A stretch of DNA of 64,000 nt, from the NCBI RefSeq assembly GCF_014779665.1, contig NZ_JACXYY010000004.1, forward strand, positions 248,001 through 312,000, written 5' to 3'. The stretch's first letter is position 1; every line of letters begins with the position of its first letter. The notes beneath the pieces are model-generated. The model worked only from the letters and a program-made list of their open reading frames with translations, was not told the origin of the DNA and ran no database searches. This stretch comes from Nocardioides hwasunensis (GTDB lineage Bacteria > Actinomycetota > Actinomycetes > Propionibacteriales > Nocardioidaceae). Shown piece by piece: positions 17,194 through 24,825 of the stretch. A program made the translations under genes and the position numbers.

Positions 17194-17919
17194 ACCCGCT
17201 GTCGTCACCGTGCCGACCGGGTAGCCCTCACGCTCGGCGAGGTCCAGCTCGTCGGGCAGGGTGTAGCCGATGTCCCACCCGACGGTGTTGTCGCCGCTGC
17301 CGGCCTGGACGGCGGTGATGGCGCCGAAGTCCCGGAAGACCTCGAGACCGTCGTAGAACCCCTGCTGGGCGAGGAAGACGAACGAGTTCACCGCCACGGG
17401 CGCGTCGGTCTCCAGGAGGTCGATGACGATCGGGCCGCACGAGGTCTGGATCCTCGCGACGTAGTCCACTCCCTCCTCGAGGACCCGCGCGGGACCACCG
17501 GGATAGCGCGAGCGGGCCTCCCCGACGTTGACCGGAGCCTGGGCACCACACGCGACCGGACGGTCGTCGGCCACCGGCTTGTCCTCCCCCTCCACCGCGA
17601 CCCCGGGATCGACGGTGTAGTCCTCGGCGACCGGCTCGCCGGCGTCGTAGGCCTGGGCGGCGGCGGACGCCTGCGCCTCCTTGGCGGCCTCGGCCGGGAT
17701 GAGCTCGACGGTCTCGGTCGGATCCTCCGCGGCCACCTCGTCGTCCCGCGAGACGAGCGCGACGACCAGGACCACGACGAGGGCCACGATCGCCACGGCG
17801 GCTGCACCGCCGAGGACCGCCGTACGTCGTCGGCGAGACGCGGCCAGACGTCGCTGCTCGCGCTCCCACTCCTCCCGCTCGGCGTGCTTGCGCGCCTTGC
17901 GCTCCTTGCTGTTCCTCAC
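16978..17919 (-). CDS. Membrane-anchored cyclophilin-type peptidylprolyl isomerase
   Basis: A 313-residue protein: a basic cytoplasmic N-terminus (residues 1-33), one membrane helix (about 34-56), an acidic spacer, then a cyclophilin domain (about 145-313) facing outside. The domain has SCGPIVIDLLETDAPVAVNSFVFLAQQGFYDG and ends FGRVLRGMDVIERL, as in actinobacterial PpiB-like foldases. It should catalyse proline isomerisation in exported proteins. The active-site region reads VFRDFGAITAVQAGSGD, so the arginine and glutamine are kept but the spacing differs from the usual FHRV..QGGD. GTG 17919 has GGAG six bases upstream; TAGGGT at 17995-18000 (minus) is a likely -10. Confidence 0.88.
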   Translation of the reverse strand: MRNSKERKARKHAEREEWEREQRRLAASRRRRTAVLGGAAAVAIVALVVVLVVALVSRDDEVAAEDPTETVELIPAEAAKEAQASAAAQAYDAGEPVAEDYTVDPGVAVEGEDKPVADDRPVACGAQAPVNVGEARSRYPGGPARVLEEGVDYVARIQTSCGPIVIDLLETDAPVAVNSFVFLAQQGFYDGLEVFRDFGAITAVQAGSGDNTVGWDIGYTLPDELDLAEREGYPVGTVTTAGSGPYTAGSAFYIAYGEGFDQGFRTDRSQTTFGRVLRGMDVIERLTAFERVGMGGEAFAQRLFMEKVTIEER

Positions 17920-17994
17920 GTCGTGCTCCTCGAGGCGGATGTGCCACGTCTCGGGGGCGTGCGGCCTCGCGCGATCGAGGGCCCCTCGTCGATC

Positions 17995-18000
17995 ACCCTA
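17995..18000 (-). promoter_or_regulatory. Candidate -10 element of the cyclophilin gene
   Basis: TAGGGT on the minus strand, about 75 bases before GTG 17919. Here a leader with a normal ribosome binding site follows, unlike the leaderless genes nearby. Confidence 0.35.
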
Positions 18001-18098
18001 GCGGCGCCCTCTCCACGCCGGCCTGTCGATCCGGGGCGGGTTCGTCCGTCACAGTGATGGAGGGCCGCGCCGAGCGGTCCGCACCACGAGGAGACGCC

Positions 18099-18440
18099 AT
18101 GACGAGGTACGCCATCTACTTCCACCAGCAGTGGGTCGGGGACCACACCGAGGAGTGGTTCCTCGGCCGCGTCGCGCCGTCGACGGCCGTGGTCGCCGAG
18201 ATGGAGGCGGCCGGAGTCCTGGTCTTCGCCGGTGGGCTGGTGGAGGACATGTCGCAGGCGTTCAGCGCCGACGGCACGAGCGGCACGACGGTGGTCACCG
18301 ACGGCCCCTACACCGAGACGACCGAGCAGCTCGGCGGCATCACCATCATCGAGGTGTCGACCATCGAGGAGGCGCGCGAGTGGGCCGCCAAGGTCGCCGA
18401 GGGATGCGGGTGGCCGCAGGAGGTCCGCGTCGTCAAGTAG
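18099..18440 (+). CDS. YCII-related (DGPF-type) small protein
   Basis: A 113-residue cytoplasmic protein. ATG 18099 has GAGGAG five bases upstream. The fold is the dimeric ferredoxin-like YCII domain. The motif VTDGPYTETTEQLGGITIIEV corresponds to the DGPF/ETKE signature of the family often encoded beside ECF sigma factors. No sigma factor is present, so this is a solo copy. The stop codon lies in the loop of a 9-bp hairpin, AGGTCCGCG/CGCGGACCT (18421-18449), that may act as a terminator for both converging genes. Confidence 0.8.
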   Translation: MTRYAIYFHQQWVGDHTEEWFLGRVAPSTAVVAEMEAAGVLVFAGGLVEDMSQAFSADGTSGTTVVTDGPYTETTEQLGGITIIEVSTIEEAREWAAKVAEGCGWPQEVRVVK

Positions 18441-18449
18441 CGCGGACCT
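18421..18449. terminator. Terminator-like hairpin overlapping the YCII stop codon
   Basis: Perfect 9-bp arms AGGTCCGCG and CGCGGACCT with an 11-base loop that contains the TAG stop. There is no T-run. Confidence 0.5.
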
Positions 18450-18462
18450 CCCCACCCGGCGA

Positions 18463-19011
18463 TCAGCTGGACGCGACCCAGTCGGTGAAGGTCCGCGGGG
18501 AGCCGAGCCAGTCGAGCCTGGTGTCCTTGCCGTTGGGCTTCGTGCCGGCGACGCGGACCGCCACCCGGACCTCGTCGGGGTCGCCGATGGCGGCGCGCGA
18601 GATGCGGAACCGCACGGTCTCCTTCTCGTAGTCGACCTTCATCCGGTACGAGCCCTCCACGGGTTGGCCCCACGTCGCGGTGGCGAAGCCCTCGGTGGTC
18701 AGCAGGCGGTAGTCGGTGCCGACGAAGAAGCCGCCGGCGAAGACGTACTCCGGGCCGGGGGTGTCGGGGTCGGTGTCGAGGAACACCGCACCCGAGGAGC
18801 CGCTGCGGAACGACTCCTGCAGGTCGGTGTGCGTCGTGGTGACCACGAGGTTCTTCGCCTTGTGGTCCACGGTGACCGAGCGCAGGTCGACGCCGTGCCT
18901 GAGGTCCTTCGGGTCGGAGACGCCGATGCTGTCGGCGCTGGCGGGCGGGAGCTGGGTCAGGGTGAGGGCGGCGACCGACAGGGCCGCGGCGCTCAGGATC
19001 GTGGTGCGCAT
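18463..19011 (-). CDS. Secreted beta-rich protein of unknown function
   Basis: A 182-residue protein with a Sec signal (residues 1-30, cleaved near PASADS), starting at ATG 19011 (GGA about eight bases upstream). The mature part is polar and beta-rich, with VDLRSVTVDHKAKNLVVTTTHTDL near its start and FRISRAAIGDPDEVRVAVRVAG near its end. This pattern recurs in small actinobacterial exported proteins that lack a named domain. No cysteines, transmembrane segments or catalytic motifs are seen. Confidence 0.7.
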   Translation of the reverse strand: MRTTILSAAALSVAALTLTQLPPASADSIGVSDPKDLRHGVDLRSVTVDHKAKNLVVTTTHTDLQESFRSGSSGAVFLDTDPDTPGPEYVFAGGFFVGTDYRLLTTEGFATATWGQPVEGSYRMKVDYEKETVRFRISRAAIGDPDEVRVAVRVAGTKPNGKDTRLDWLGSPRTFTDWVASS

Positions 19012-19100
19012 GGTGCTGTCCGTTCTCGAGTGCTCGTCCCCCGAGCGGGGACGACGGAGAGACGCGCGAGGCGCGGTCGAGGTTGCATCTGTCCGTCTGC

Positions 19101-19388
19101 TCAGTCCCGGCCCACGTGCATCCGCACCCCGACCACGTCGTCGAGCTCGATGCCCTCGGCCCGGCGCACGGCGGCCTTCACCGGGAGGAACCACGTCTCC
19201 TCACGGGGAAACATGGCGGTGGTGAACTCCGTCGTGCCGATCCGTGCCCGCACCGGCACGACGCCCCAGTAGACGACGTCGGCCTTGACCTCGTCGACCA
19301 GCTCGGCGGCGTCGAGCGGGAGCCGGACGAAGTGGAACGGCGCGGGACCGCGCCACTCGACGACCTCGCCGACGAACTCGAGCTCCAC
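19101..19388 (-). CDS. DUF1905 domain protein
   Basis: About 95 residues if started at GTG 19388 (VELEFVGEVVEWRGPAPFHFVRLP), where the family normally begins; GAGG lies eight bases upstream. The family is a small beta-barrel with a conserved WRGPAPF element and a C-terminal RR-E-IELDDVVGVRM. Its function is not established; some members are fused to a YdeI-like bacteriocin-protection domain. An ATG at 19424 would add twelve residues but abuts a perfect hairpin, so the shorter form is more likely. Confidence 0.8.
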   Translation of the reverse strand: MELEFVGEVVEWRGPAPFHFVRLPLDAAELVDEVKADVVYWGVVPVRARIGTTEFTTAMFPREETWFLPVKAAVRRAEGIELDDVVGVRMHVGRD

Positions 19389-19424
19389 GGCACCAGCCTC
19401 GCAGAAGGACGTGACGACGAGCAT

Positions 19425-19459
19425 GGGACGGGCCGGAGTCGGTGACTCCGGCCCGTCCC
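19425..19459. terminator. Strong symmetrical terminator
   Basis: A perfect 16-bp stem with a three-base loop; the left arm is GGGACGGGCCGGAGTC. It separates the DUF1905 gene from the subtilase remnant and would end transcription arriving from the remnant. Confidence 0.75.
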
Positions 19460-19516
19460 TCCACCGCGCCCCTGTTGCACGGCGGCTCCCCTGGAGGAGG
19501 TTCTCGTTGCTCCGGG

Positions 19517-19669
19517 TTACCCCGGAGCCGCCACGGCGCCCACCACGTCGACGAGGCCGTAGCCCCTGTCGTACGACGTGGTGCCGAGGGGACCGGACTG
19601 CCCGGCGAGGAAGTCGGAGACGCCGGCAGCTCCGGCGAGCACGGGCTTGAGCTTCAGAGCTGGTCTCAC
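19517..19669 (-). pseudogene. C-terminal remnant of a subtilase (peptidase S8) gene
   Basis: A 50-codon frame from GTG 19669 has a good ribosome binding site (GGGAGG, six bases upstream). Its last third, TSYDRGYGLVDVVGAVAAPG, matches the closing helix of S8 serine proteases, which typically read GxGLVDVxxAV at the end. The catalytic Asp, His and Ser regions are absent. The start (VRPALKLKPVLAGAAG) may be the remains of a signal or propeptide fused by an internal deletion. It could still be translated as a short peptide, but a decayed protease gene is the simplest reading. Confidence 0.5.
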
Positions 19670-19807
19670 GAGGTCCTCCCGAGGGTGTCGTCTCCGACTC
19701 CTCAACGACGCTCGCGGCGTCAGGTCACGGAGGGTCACGCTCCCCTGTTCGGAGCACTCAGCCGTCCGGATGGGCCGCTCCCCTTGCCACCGGGGGACAA
19801 TGAGGCC
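19670..19807. other. Gap between the subtilase remnant and the ABC1 kinase gene
   Basis: Apart from the start signals of the two flanking genes, no reading frame of coding character, repeat or hairpin stands out. The whole stretch from 19389 to 19807 therefore holds only a terminator and the protease remnant. Confidence 0.5.
19796..19801 (+). promoter_or_regulatory. Candidate leaderless -10 element for the ABC1 kinase gene
   Basis: GACAAT, six bases before ATG 19808, identical to the hexamer before msrA. Confidence 0.4.
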
Positions 19808-21154
19808 ATGACCGAGCTCCCTCGCAAGGCCGCCGCGCGCACCGCGCGGCTGGCGGCACTGCCACTGGGGTACGCCGGACGCCAGGCCGTGGGCCTCGGC
19901 AAGCGACTCGGTGGCAAGTCGGCCGAGGCGGTGCTGACCGACGTCCAGCAGCGCACCGCCGAGCAGCTCTTCCGCACGTTGGGCGAGCTCAAGGGCGGGG
20001 CGATGAAGTTCGGCCAGGCGCTGAGCGTGCTCGAGGCCGCGCTGCCCGAGGAGGTGGCCGCGCCCTACCGCGAGCAGCTGACCGCGCTCCAGGACTCCGC
20101 TCCCCCGATGCCGACCGCCACGGTGCGCCAGCAGATCGCCGCGCACCTCGGCGCGGACTGGAAGGAACGTCTGGTCTGGCTCGACGGCGCGCCGACCGCT
20201 GCGGCCTCGATCGGCCAGGTCCACCGAGGTCGCTGGGACGATGGCACGACCGGGGAGCGCGAGGTCGCGGTCAAGGTGCAGTACCCCGGTGCCGGCGAGG
20301 CGCTGATGGGCGACCTGAAGCAGATCGCGCGGCTGGCGCGCAGCGTCGCGCCGGTCTTCCCGGGCCTCGACATCAAGCCCTTGGTCGCCGAGCTGCAGGC
20401 GCGGGCCGCCGACGAGCTCGACTACACCCTCGAGGCGGAGGCGCAGTCGGCGTACGCCGAGGCGTTCGCCGACCACCCCGACATCGTGGTCCCACCCGTG
20501 GTCGCCGTGGGCGGCGAGGTCATCGTCACGGAGTGGATGGACTCCGCGCACTCCCTGGCACACGTCATCCGCGAAGGCACCCAGGCCGAGCGCGACCACT
20601 ACGGCGAGCTCTTCGTCCGGTTCCTGTTCGAGGGGCCGCGACGCACCGGCATGCTCCACGCCGACCCGCACCCCGGCAACTTCCGGGTGATCCCGGCCGA
20701 CGACGGCGGCCTGGGCCGGCTGGGCGTGCTCGACTTCGGAGCCGTGGCCCGCCTCCCGCAGGGTCAGCTGCCCGAGGCGATGGGCCGGCTCATCCGTGTC
20801 GCGATGGAGTCCGACGAGGAGTCGCTGGTCGCCGGCCTGCGTGCCGAGGGCTTCATCAAGGAGCGCACCGCCGTCGACCCGGCGCTCGTGCTGGCCTACC
20901 TCGCGCCGTTCGTGGAGCCGGCCGCGCAGGAGCGGTTCTCCTTCACCCGCGAGTGGATGCGCGAGCAGTTCGAGCGGATCAACGACCCTCGCGCCGAGAC
21001 GTTCACGCTGGCCACCAAGCTCAACCTCCCGACGTCGTACCTCCTCATCCACCGCACCTGGCTCGGCGCCCTCGGGCTGCTCAGCCAGCTCGGCGCCACC
21101 GCCCCCTTCCGGGAGATCCTCGAGGAGTCGCTGCCGGGGTTCGCCGCTGACTGA
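19808..21154 (+). CDS. ABC1/UbiB-family atypical kinase
   Basis: A 448-residue protein of the ABC1 (AarF/UbiB) family. Motifs in order: KGGAMKFGQALS (the KxGQ helix), AAASIGQVHRG (alanine-rich loop replacing the glycine loop), VAVKVQYPGAG (catalytic lysine near residue 158), DELDYTLEAEAQ, MLHADPHPGNF (catalytic loop) and GVLDFGAVARL (metal-binding DFG). Members act as ATPases or lipid-linked kinases supporting quinone synthesis. Actinobacteria carry several without a clear role. No hydrophobic C-terminal helices are evident, unlike E. coli UbiB. It is flanked downstream by palindromic elements. Confidence 0.9.
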   Translation: MTELPRKAAARTARLAALPLGYAGRQAVGLGKRLGGKSAEAVLTDVQQRTAEQLFRTLGELKGGAMKFGQALSVLEAALPEEVAAPYREQLTALQDSAPPMPTATVRQQIAAHLGADWKERLVWLDGAPTAAASIGQVHRGRWDDGTTGEREVAVKVQYPGAGEALMGDLKQIARLARSVAPVFPGLDIKPLVAELQARAADELDYTLEAEAQSAYAEAFADHPDIVVPPVVAVGGEVIVTEWMDSAHSLAHVIREGTQAERDHYGELFVRFLFEGPRRTGMLHADPHPGNFRVIPADDGGLGRLGVLDFGAVARLPQGQLPEAMGRLIRVAMESDEESLVAGLRAEGFIKERTAVDPALVLAYLAPFVEPAAQERFSFTREWMREQFERINDPRAETFTLATKLNLPTSYLLIHRTWLGALGLLSQLGATAPFREILEESLPGFAAD

Positions 21155-21166
21155 CCTCCCACGCGC

Positions 21167-21189
21167 GGTAGTCCAGTGGCAGGTGGCTG
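21167..21189 (+). repeat. Half copy of palindromic element B (B1)
   Basis: GGTAGTCCAGTGGCAG followed by GTGGCTGCC repeats the left arm of the adjacent element B2, 13 bases after the ABC1 stop. Confidence 0.65.
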
Positions 21190-21196
21190 CCCCGCC

Positions 21197-21263
21197 GGGG
21201 TAGTCCAGTGGCAGATGGCTGTCCGGAGGGCCGAAAGACGACCGTCTGCCACTGGACTACCCC
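21197..21263. repeat. Palindromic element B2
   Basis: Perfect 19-base arms (left GGGGTAGTCCAGTGGCAGA) enclose a core that contains CCGAAAGACG. On the opposite strand the core reads CTTTCGG followed by CC and TCCGGA, close to the loop of element A3 at 34029-34040 though the arms differ. It lies between co-directional genes and may also terminate the ABC1 transcript. Confidence 0.7.
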
Positions 21264-21313
21264 GAGGTGGCGTCGCGGGACGGGCGCGGCACGTCGGTGG
21301 CACGATGGCGCGC

Positions 21314-21730
21314 ATGTCCTCCCCTTCGCCCGCCGCAGACGCCCTCGCCCGCTGGCACGCCGTCGTCGAGTCCCGCGACCCGGCCGGACTGCCCGCGCTG
21401 ATCGCCGAGGACGCAGTCTTCCGCAGCCCCGCGGTCCACACGCCGCAGGAGGGTCGCGACACCGTGGTCGGCTACCTCACCGCCGCCTTCGTCGTCCTCG
21501 GCCCGCACCTCACCTACGAGCGCGAGTGGCTCGGTGAGGACTCGGCGGTGCTGCAGTTCCGCAGCGAGGTCGGCGGCCTCGACGTCTCGGGTGTCGACAT
21601 GATCACGTGGGACGCCGACGGCCGGATCGTCGACTTCACCGTGATGGTCCGGCCGAAGAAGGCGCTCGACGTCGTCATCGAGCACATGGGGGCCGAGCTG
21701 ATGCGGATGCTCGAGGCCGCCGGTCACTGA
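21314..21730 (+). CDS. NTF2/SnoaL-like small protein
   Basis: A 138-residue cytoplasmic protein. ATG 21314 is preferred (CACGAT seven bases upstream); ATG 21305 is in frame. The sequence reads as a cone-shaped NTF2 fold: an N-terminal helix with ALARWHAVVESRDPAGLPALIAEDAVFRSP, then beta-strands with YEREWLGEDSAVLQF and GVDMITWDADGRIVDFTVMVRPKKAL. This family includes ketosteroid isomerase-like enzymes and ligand-binding proteins; the substrate is unknown. The end overlaps the converging SRPBCC gene by seven bases. Confidence 0.82.
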   Translation: MSSPSPAADALARWHAVVESRDPAGLPALIAEDAVFRSPAVHTPQEGRDTVVGYLTAAFVVLGPHLTYEREWLGEDSAVLQFRSEVGGLDVSGVDMITWDADGRIVDFTVMVRPKKALDVVIEHMGAELMRMLEAAGH

Positions 21731-22200
21731 CCCCGTCGGCGCACGACCCGGTCGAGGATGCCGAGCGTCGCGCGCAGCGCGGTCTGGTCGATGACCGGGA
21801 AGATCGTGCGCCACCGGTCGGTGACCGCGGACCAGTCGTAGACCGACGTCACCCACGTGCCGGTGCGACCGTCCACCTCGCCGGCCTCGAGGAGGTAGGC
21901 GTAGGTGTGGCCGATCGGCGGCTGGATGGTGCCGTCGATCCACCAGCCGATCTCGAGGTCGGTCCGGTAGCGGTCGATGACCACGTCGACGTCGTAGCGC
22001 CCCATCGGCAGGTCGCCCAGCGCCTCGCGGTCCATGTGCACGGTGAACCGGTCGCCGACCGCGGACACCGGGTCGCCGTCGGCGGCCTGGAGCATCCCCG
22101 ACGAGTCGATCTCGACGTGGCCCTCCGGGTCGCGCAGCACCGCGAAGATCGCGGAAGGATCCGCCTCGATGAAGCGGCGGGCGGTCAGCTGGTCGGTCAT
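21724..22200 (-). CDS. SRPBCC-family (polyketide cyclase/START-like) protein
   Basis: A 158-residue protein starting at ATG 22200. It has the helix-grip layout: a strand and helix ARRFIEADPSAIFAVLRDPEGHVEID, a long antiparallel sheet, and a C-terminal helix VIDQTALRATLGILDRVVRRR. Such proteins bind hydrophobic ligands or act as cyclases or dehydratases. There is no operon partner; the converging NTF2-like gene overlaps by seven bases. The function cannot be narrowed. Confidence 0.8.
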   Translation of the reverse strand: MTDQLTARRFIEADPSAIFAVLRDPEGHVEIDSSGMLQAADGDPVSAVGDRFTVHMDREALGDLPMGRYDVDVVIDRYRTDLEIGWWIDGTIQPPIGHTYAYLLEAGEVDGRTGTWVTSVYDWSAVTDRWRTIFPVIDQTALRATLGILDRVVRRRGQ

Positions 22201-22306
22201 GGGGCCAGCCAAGCACGCCGCTCGTTCGCCGTCGTTCGCGCCACCCTGGCGGCGTACGACATCGCGCGAGCCCGTTCCGATGTCGTTTCCCGCCACCCTC
22301 GAGCGC

Positions 22307-24304
22307 TCAGACCCAGAAGCCGCGCCCGCCGGCCCAGTCACCGAACTGCTCGCGGTACGACGACGCCGGGCTGCGGGAGCCGAGGTAGGACCCGACCACC
22401 GCGGCCCCGAGGTCGTCGAGCTCGGGGCTGACCATCCGGCCGTCGACCCGTCGCGCCATCGAGTCGATGAAGCGGGCCAGGCCCGGGTCCTCGCCGAGCC
22501 GGAAGAAGGTCACCTGCGCGCCCAGCCGGGCGGACGCGTCGAGCTCGCGCACCGACTGGGCGATGGTCAGCGGGTGTGGTGGATAGGAGAACCACACCTC
22601 GCCGTCCTGCTCGAGGTGGGCGGTGGGCTCGCCGTCGGTGACCACGAGGAGCACCGGCTGGGCGTTGGGATGCTTGCGGAAGAACCGGTTGGCCAGCAGC
22701 AGCCCGTGGTGGAGGTTGGTGCCCTTGTCCCACTTCGCGTCCAGCGCGGTGAGCTCCTCGATCTCCATCACCTGCGCGTGCCGACCGAAGGCGATCAGCT
22801 GGAGGTCGTCGCCGCGGAAGCGGGACCGGATGAGCTGGTGCAGCGCCAGCGCGGTCCGCTTCATCGGCACCCAGCGGCCGTCCATCGCCATCGAGAACGA
22901 CGTGTCGACCAGCAGGGCGACCGCCGCCTGGGTGCGGGCCTCGGTCTCGACGACCTCGATGTCGTCGACCGTGAGCCGGATCGGGCGACCTGCGTCGCGC
23001 AGGACCGCGTTGGTGATCGTGCGTGGCACGTCCCACGGCTCGGTGTCGCCGAACTCCCAGCGCCGGCTCGCGCCCGACGGCTCGCCCGCGAGTCCGGTCG
23101 TCCGCGTCTCGCGGGCGCCGGAGCGTCCGCTCATCCGGTCCGCGACGTCGCGCAGGAGTGCCTTGCCGAGCTGGCGCATCGCCTTCGGCGAGAGCCGCAG
23201 CTCGCCGTCGGAGCCGCGCTTGAGGTAGCCGCTGTCACGCAGCGCACGCTCGAGCTCCTGCAGCGTCTTCGCCGACACAGCCGCGTCCTGCCCGAGCTGG
23301 TGGGCCAGCGCGTCGAGGTCGACGTCGTCCATCCGCGCACCCTGGTGGGACTGGGCCAGCTGCTCGGCGAGCGCGTCGAGCTGGGCGAGGTCCTGCAGGG
23401 CGCCCGTCCCGTCGCCGAGTCCCATGCCCGTCCCGGGGCCACCCTCGAAGCTCTCCGAGCCCGACCAGTCCTCGCCGGGCCGCAGCGCCTGCAGGTTGGC
23501 GTCCATCCGGGCCAGCTGCTCCATCAGCTGCGGCGAGCCGAACGCCTGCTGCGAGAGCTCCATCAGCTCCTGCTGCTGCTCGGGCGTCATCGAGTTCAGC
23601 ATCCGCTGGGCCGCAGCGGCTCGCTGGGCGAGCGAGTCGAGGAGCTCGTCCATGTCCTGGGGGTTCTCCGGGAAGAAGTCCCCGTGCTGGTCCATGAAGT
23701 CGCGGAACTCCTCGTCCGTGACCCCGCCGGCGGCGTGCTTCTCGAGCAGGTCGTTGAGGTCGGAGAGCATCTCCGAGACGGCCTGCCGGTCCTCCTCGGT
23801 CGCGCCCTCGAGCGCCTGCTTCATGCCGGCGAAGCGCTGGTCGAGCAGCTCGCGACCGAGCAGGTCCTTGATCTGCTCGTAGGCCTCGCGCGCCTCCGAG
23901 GACTGCCAGTCGTACGACGACAGCTCGCTCACCGCGGCCGGCGTGGAGGTCGGCAGGTTGTCGAGCATCATCTCGCGGAAGTCGCGGTCGGCGTCGTCCA
24001 TCGTGATGTCGCGCGCCAGCTGGCCCCGCTCGGCCATGACGGCCTGGTCGAGCAGCTCCTTCACCTCGCGCATGGTGCCGTCGAGGTTGTTGCGCTGCAG
24101 GATCTCGCGTCGCTTCTCGGCCACCCGGCGGGCGAGCTCGTCGAGCCCGGCCTGGTCGCTGCTGCCGCGGCGCAGGAACTCGCGCATCGCGCGCTCGGGC
24201 GAGTAGCCGGCCATCACGTCCTGGCCGATGGCGTCGAGCGCCTCGGCGAGGTCGACGGGCGGGGCGAGCGGGTCGCCGCCGGCGTACTTCTTGAACCGAC
24301 TCAT
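22307..24304 (-). CDS. VWA-domain protein coupled to the MoxR/ChlI-type ATPase
   Basis: A 665-residue cytoplasmic protein. Residues 1-420 are rich in helices and glutamines, with a Q/M-rich stretch (NSMTPEQQQELMELSQQAFG) and repeated short helices. Residues about 455-640 form a von Willebrand A domain with an intact MIDAS motif DTSFSM and the later threonine and aspartate (ELTALDAKWDKGTNLHHG, VVTDGEPT). The architecture resembles the ChlD-like partner of AAA+ ATPases of the MoxR or magnesium-chelatase type, which is encoded two genes upstream. The start ATG 24304 overlaps the GNAT stop (ATGA). It probably works with the ATPase as a metal-insertion or complex-remodelling chaperone; the target is unknown. 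Confidence 0.85.
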   Translation of the reverse strand: MSRFKKYAGGDPLAPPVDLAEALDAIGQDVMAGYSPERAMREFLRRGSSDQAGLDELARRVAEKRREILQRNNLDGTMREVKELLDQAVMAERGQLARDITMDDADRDFREMMLDNLPTSTPAAVSELSSYDWQSSEAREAYEQIKDLLGRELLDQRFAGMKQALEGATEEDRQAVSEMLSDLNDLLEKHAAGGVTDEEFRDFMDQHGDFFPENPQDMDELLDSLAQRAAAAQRMLNSMTPEQQQELMELSQQAFGSPQLMEQLARMDANLQALRPGEDWSGSESFEGGPGTGMGLGDGTGALQDLAQLDALAEQLAQSHQGARMDDVDLDALAHQLGQDAAVSAKTLQELERALRDSGYLKRGSDGELRLSPKAMRQLGKALLRDVADRMSGRSGARETRTTGLAGEPSGASRRWEFGDTEPWDVPRTITNAVLRDAGRPIRLTVDDIEVVETEARTQAAVALLVDTSFSMAMDGRWVPMKRTALALHQLIRSRFRGDDLQLIAFGRHAQVMEIEELTALDAKWDKGTNLHHGLLLANRFFRKHPNAQPVLLVVTDGEPTAHLEQDGEVWFSYPPHPLTIAQSVRELDASARLGAQVTFFRLGEDPGLARFIDSMARRVDGRMVSPELDDLGAAVVGSYLGSRSPASSYREQFGDWAGGRGFWV

Positions 24305-24825
24305 CGAGCCAGCACCTTGCGCATCCAGATGTCCGCGGGCCACTCGTCACCGTCGATGCGCTCGACCTCCGTGAAGCCGTGGGCGCGGTAGAAGTCGTAG
24401 GCCTGCTCGTTGCCCTCGACCACCTCGAGCCACAGCTCGTCGCCCTCGACCATCGCCTCGATCTCGGCGAGCAGCCGACGCCCGAGGCCGCGTCCCTGGT
24501 GGTCGGGGTGGACGTAGAGCTTCCACATCACCTCGCGGTCGCCGCTGACGTAGGGGAAGTCGCGATAGGACTGCGACAGGCGGCCGAGGTTGGCCAGCGC
24601 GACGACCTCGCCGTCCTGCTCGGCGACGAGGTGGGCGTTGCGCGCGAGCGACTTCTCGAAGACCTCGGGGACCCACCACTCGTCGAGCATCCGCTGGGCG
24701 TACGCCGCGTCGATCGGTTCGTAGGTCGGTGGCACGACCGCCTCGCCGAGGTCGCGGAACGCGGGGATGTCGTCAACGGTGCCAGGGCGGATGGTGGTGG
24801 TGCCTGCGGAGCGGACCTCAGCCAT
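24301..24825 (-). CDS. GNAT N-acetyltransferase inside the ATPase/VWA operon
   Basis: A 174-residue acetyltransferase. The acetyl-CoA pyrophosphate loop is HPDHQGRGLGRRLL, preceded by MWKLYVHPDH and followed by WLEVVEGNEQAYDFYRAHGFTEVE, the usual GNAT motif B. ATG 24825 lies inside the end of the upstream ATPase gene (8-base overlap) and its TGA overlaps the VWA start. Its position, wedged between two genes that normally act as a pair, suggests that it acetylates a partner of that machine or a common substrate; this is inference. Confidence 0.88.
   Translation of the reverse strand: MAEVRSAGTTTIRPGTVDDIPAFRDLGEAVVPPTYEPIDAAYAQRMLDEWWVPEVFEKSLARNAHLVAEQDGEVVALANLGRLSQSYRDFPYVSGDREVMWKLYVHPDHQGRGLGRRLLAEIEAMVEGDELWLEVVEGNEQAYDFYRAHGFTEVERIDGDEWPADIWMRKVLAR

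Noticed and set aside
19517..21052. A 511-codon minus-strand frame across the ABC1 kinase gene
   Set aside because: Most of it is antisense to the kinase; only its last 50 codons (from GTG 19669) resemble a protein, the subtilase remnant.
22034..24391. A 785-codon plus-strand frame
   Set aside because: Antisense to the VWA gene, with runs of EVGALVPLRVQRG type and no recognisable motif.
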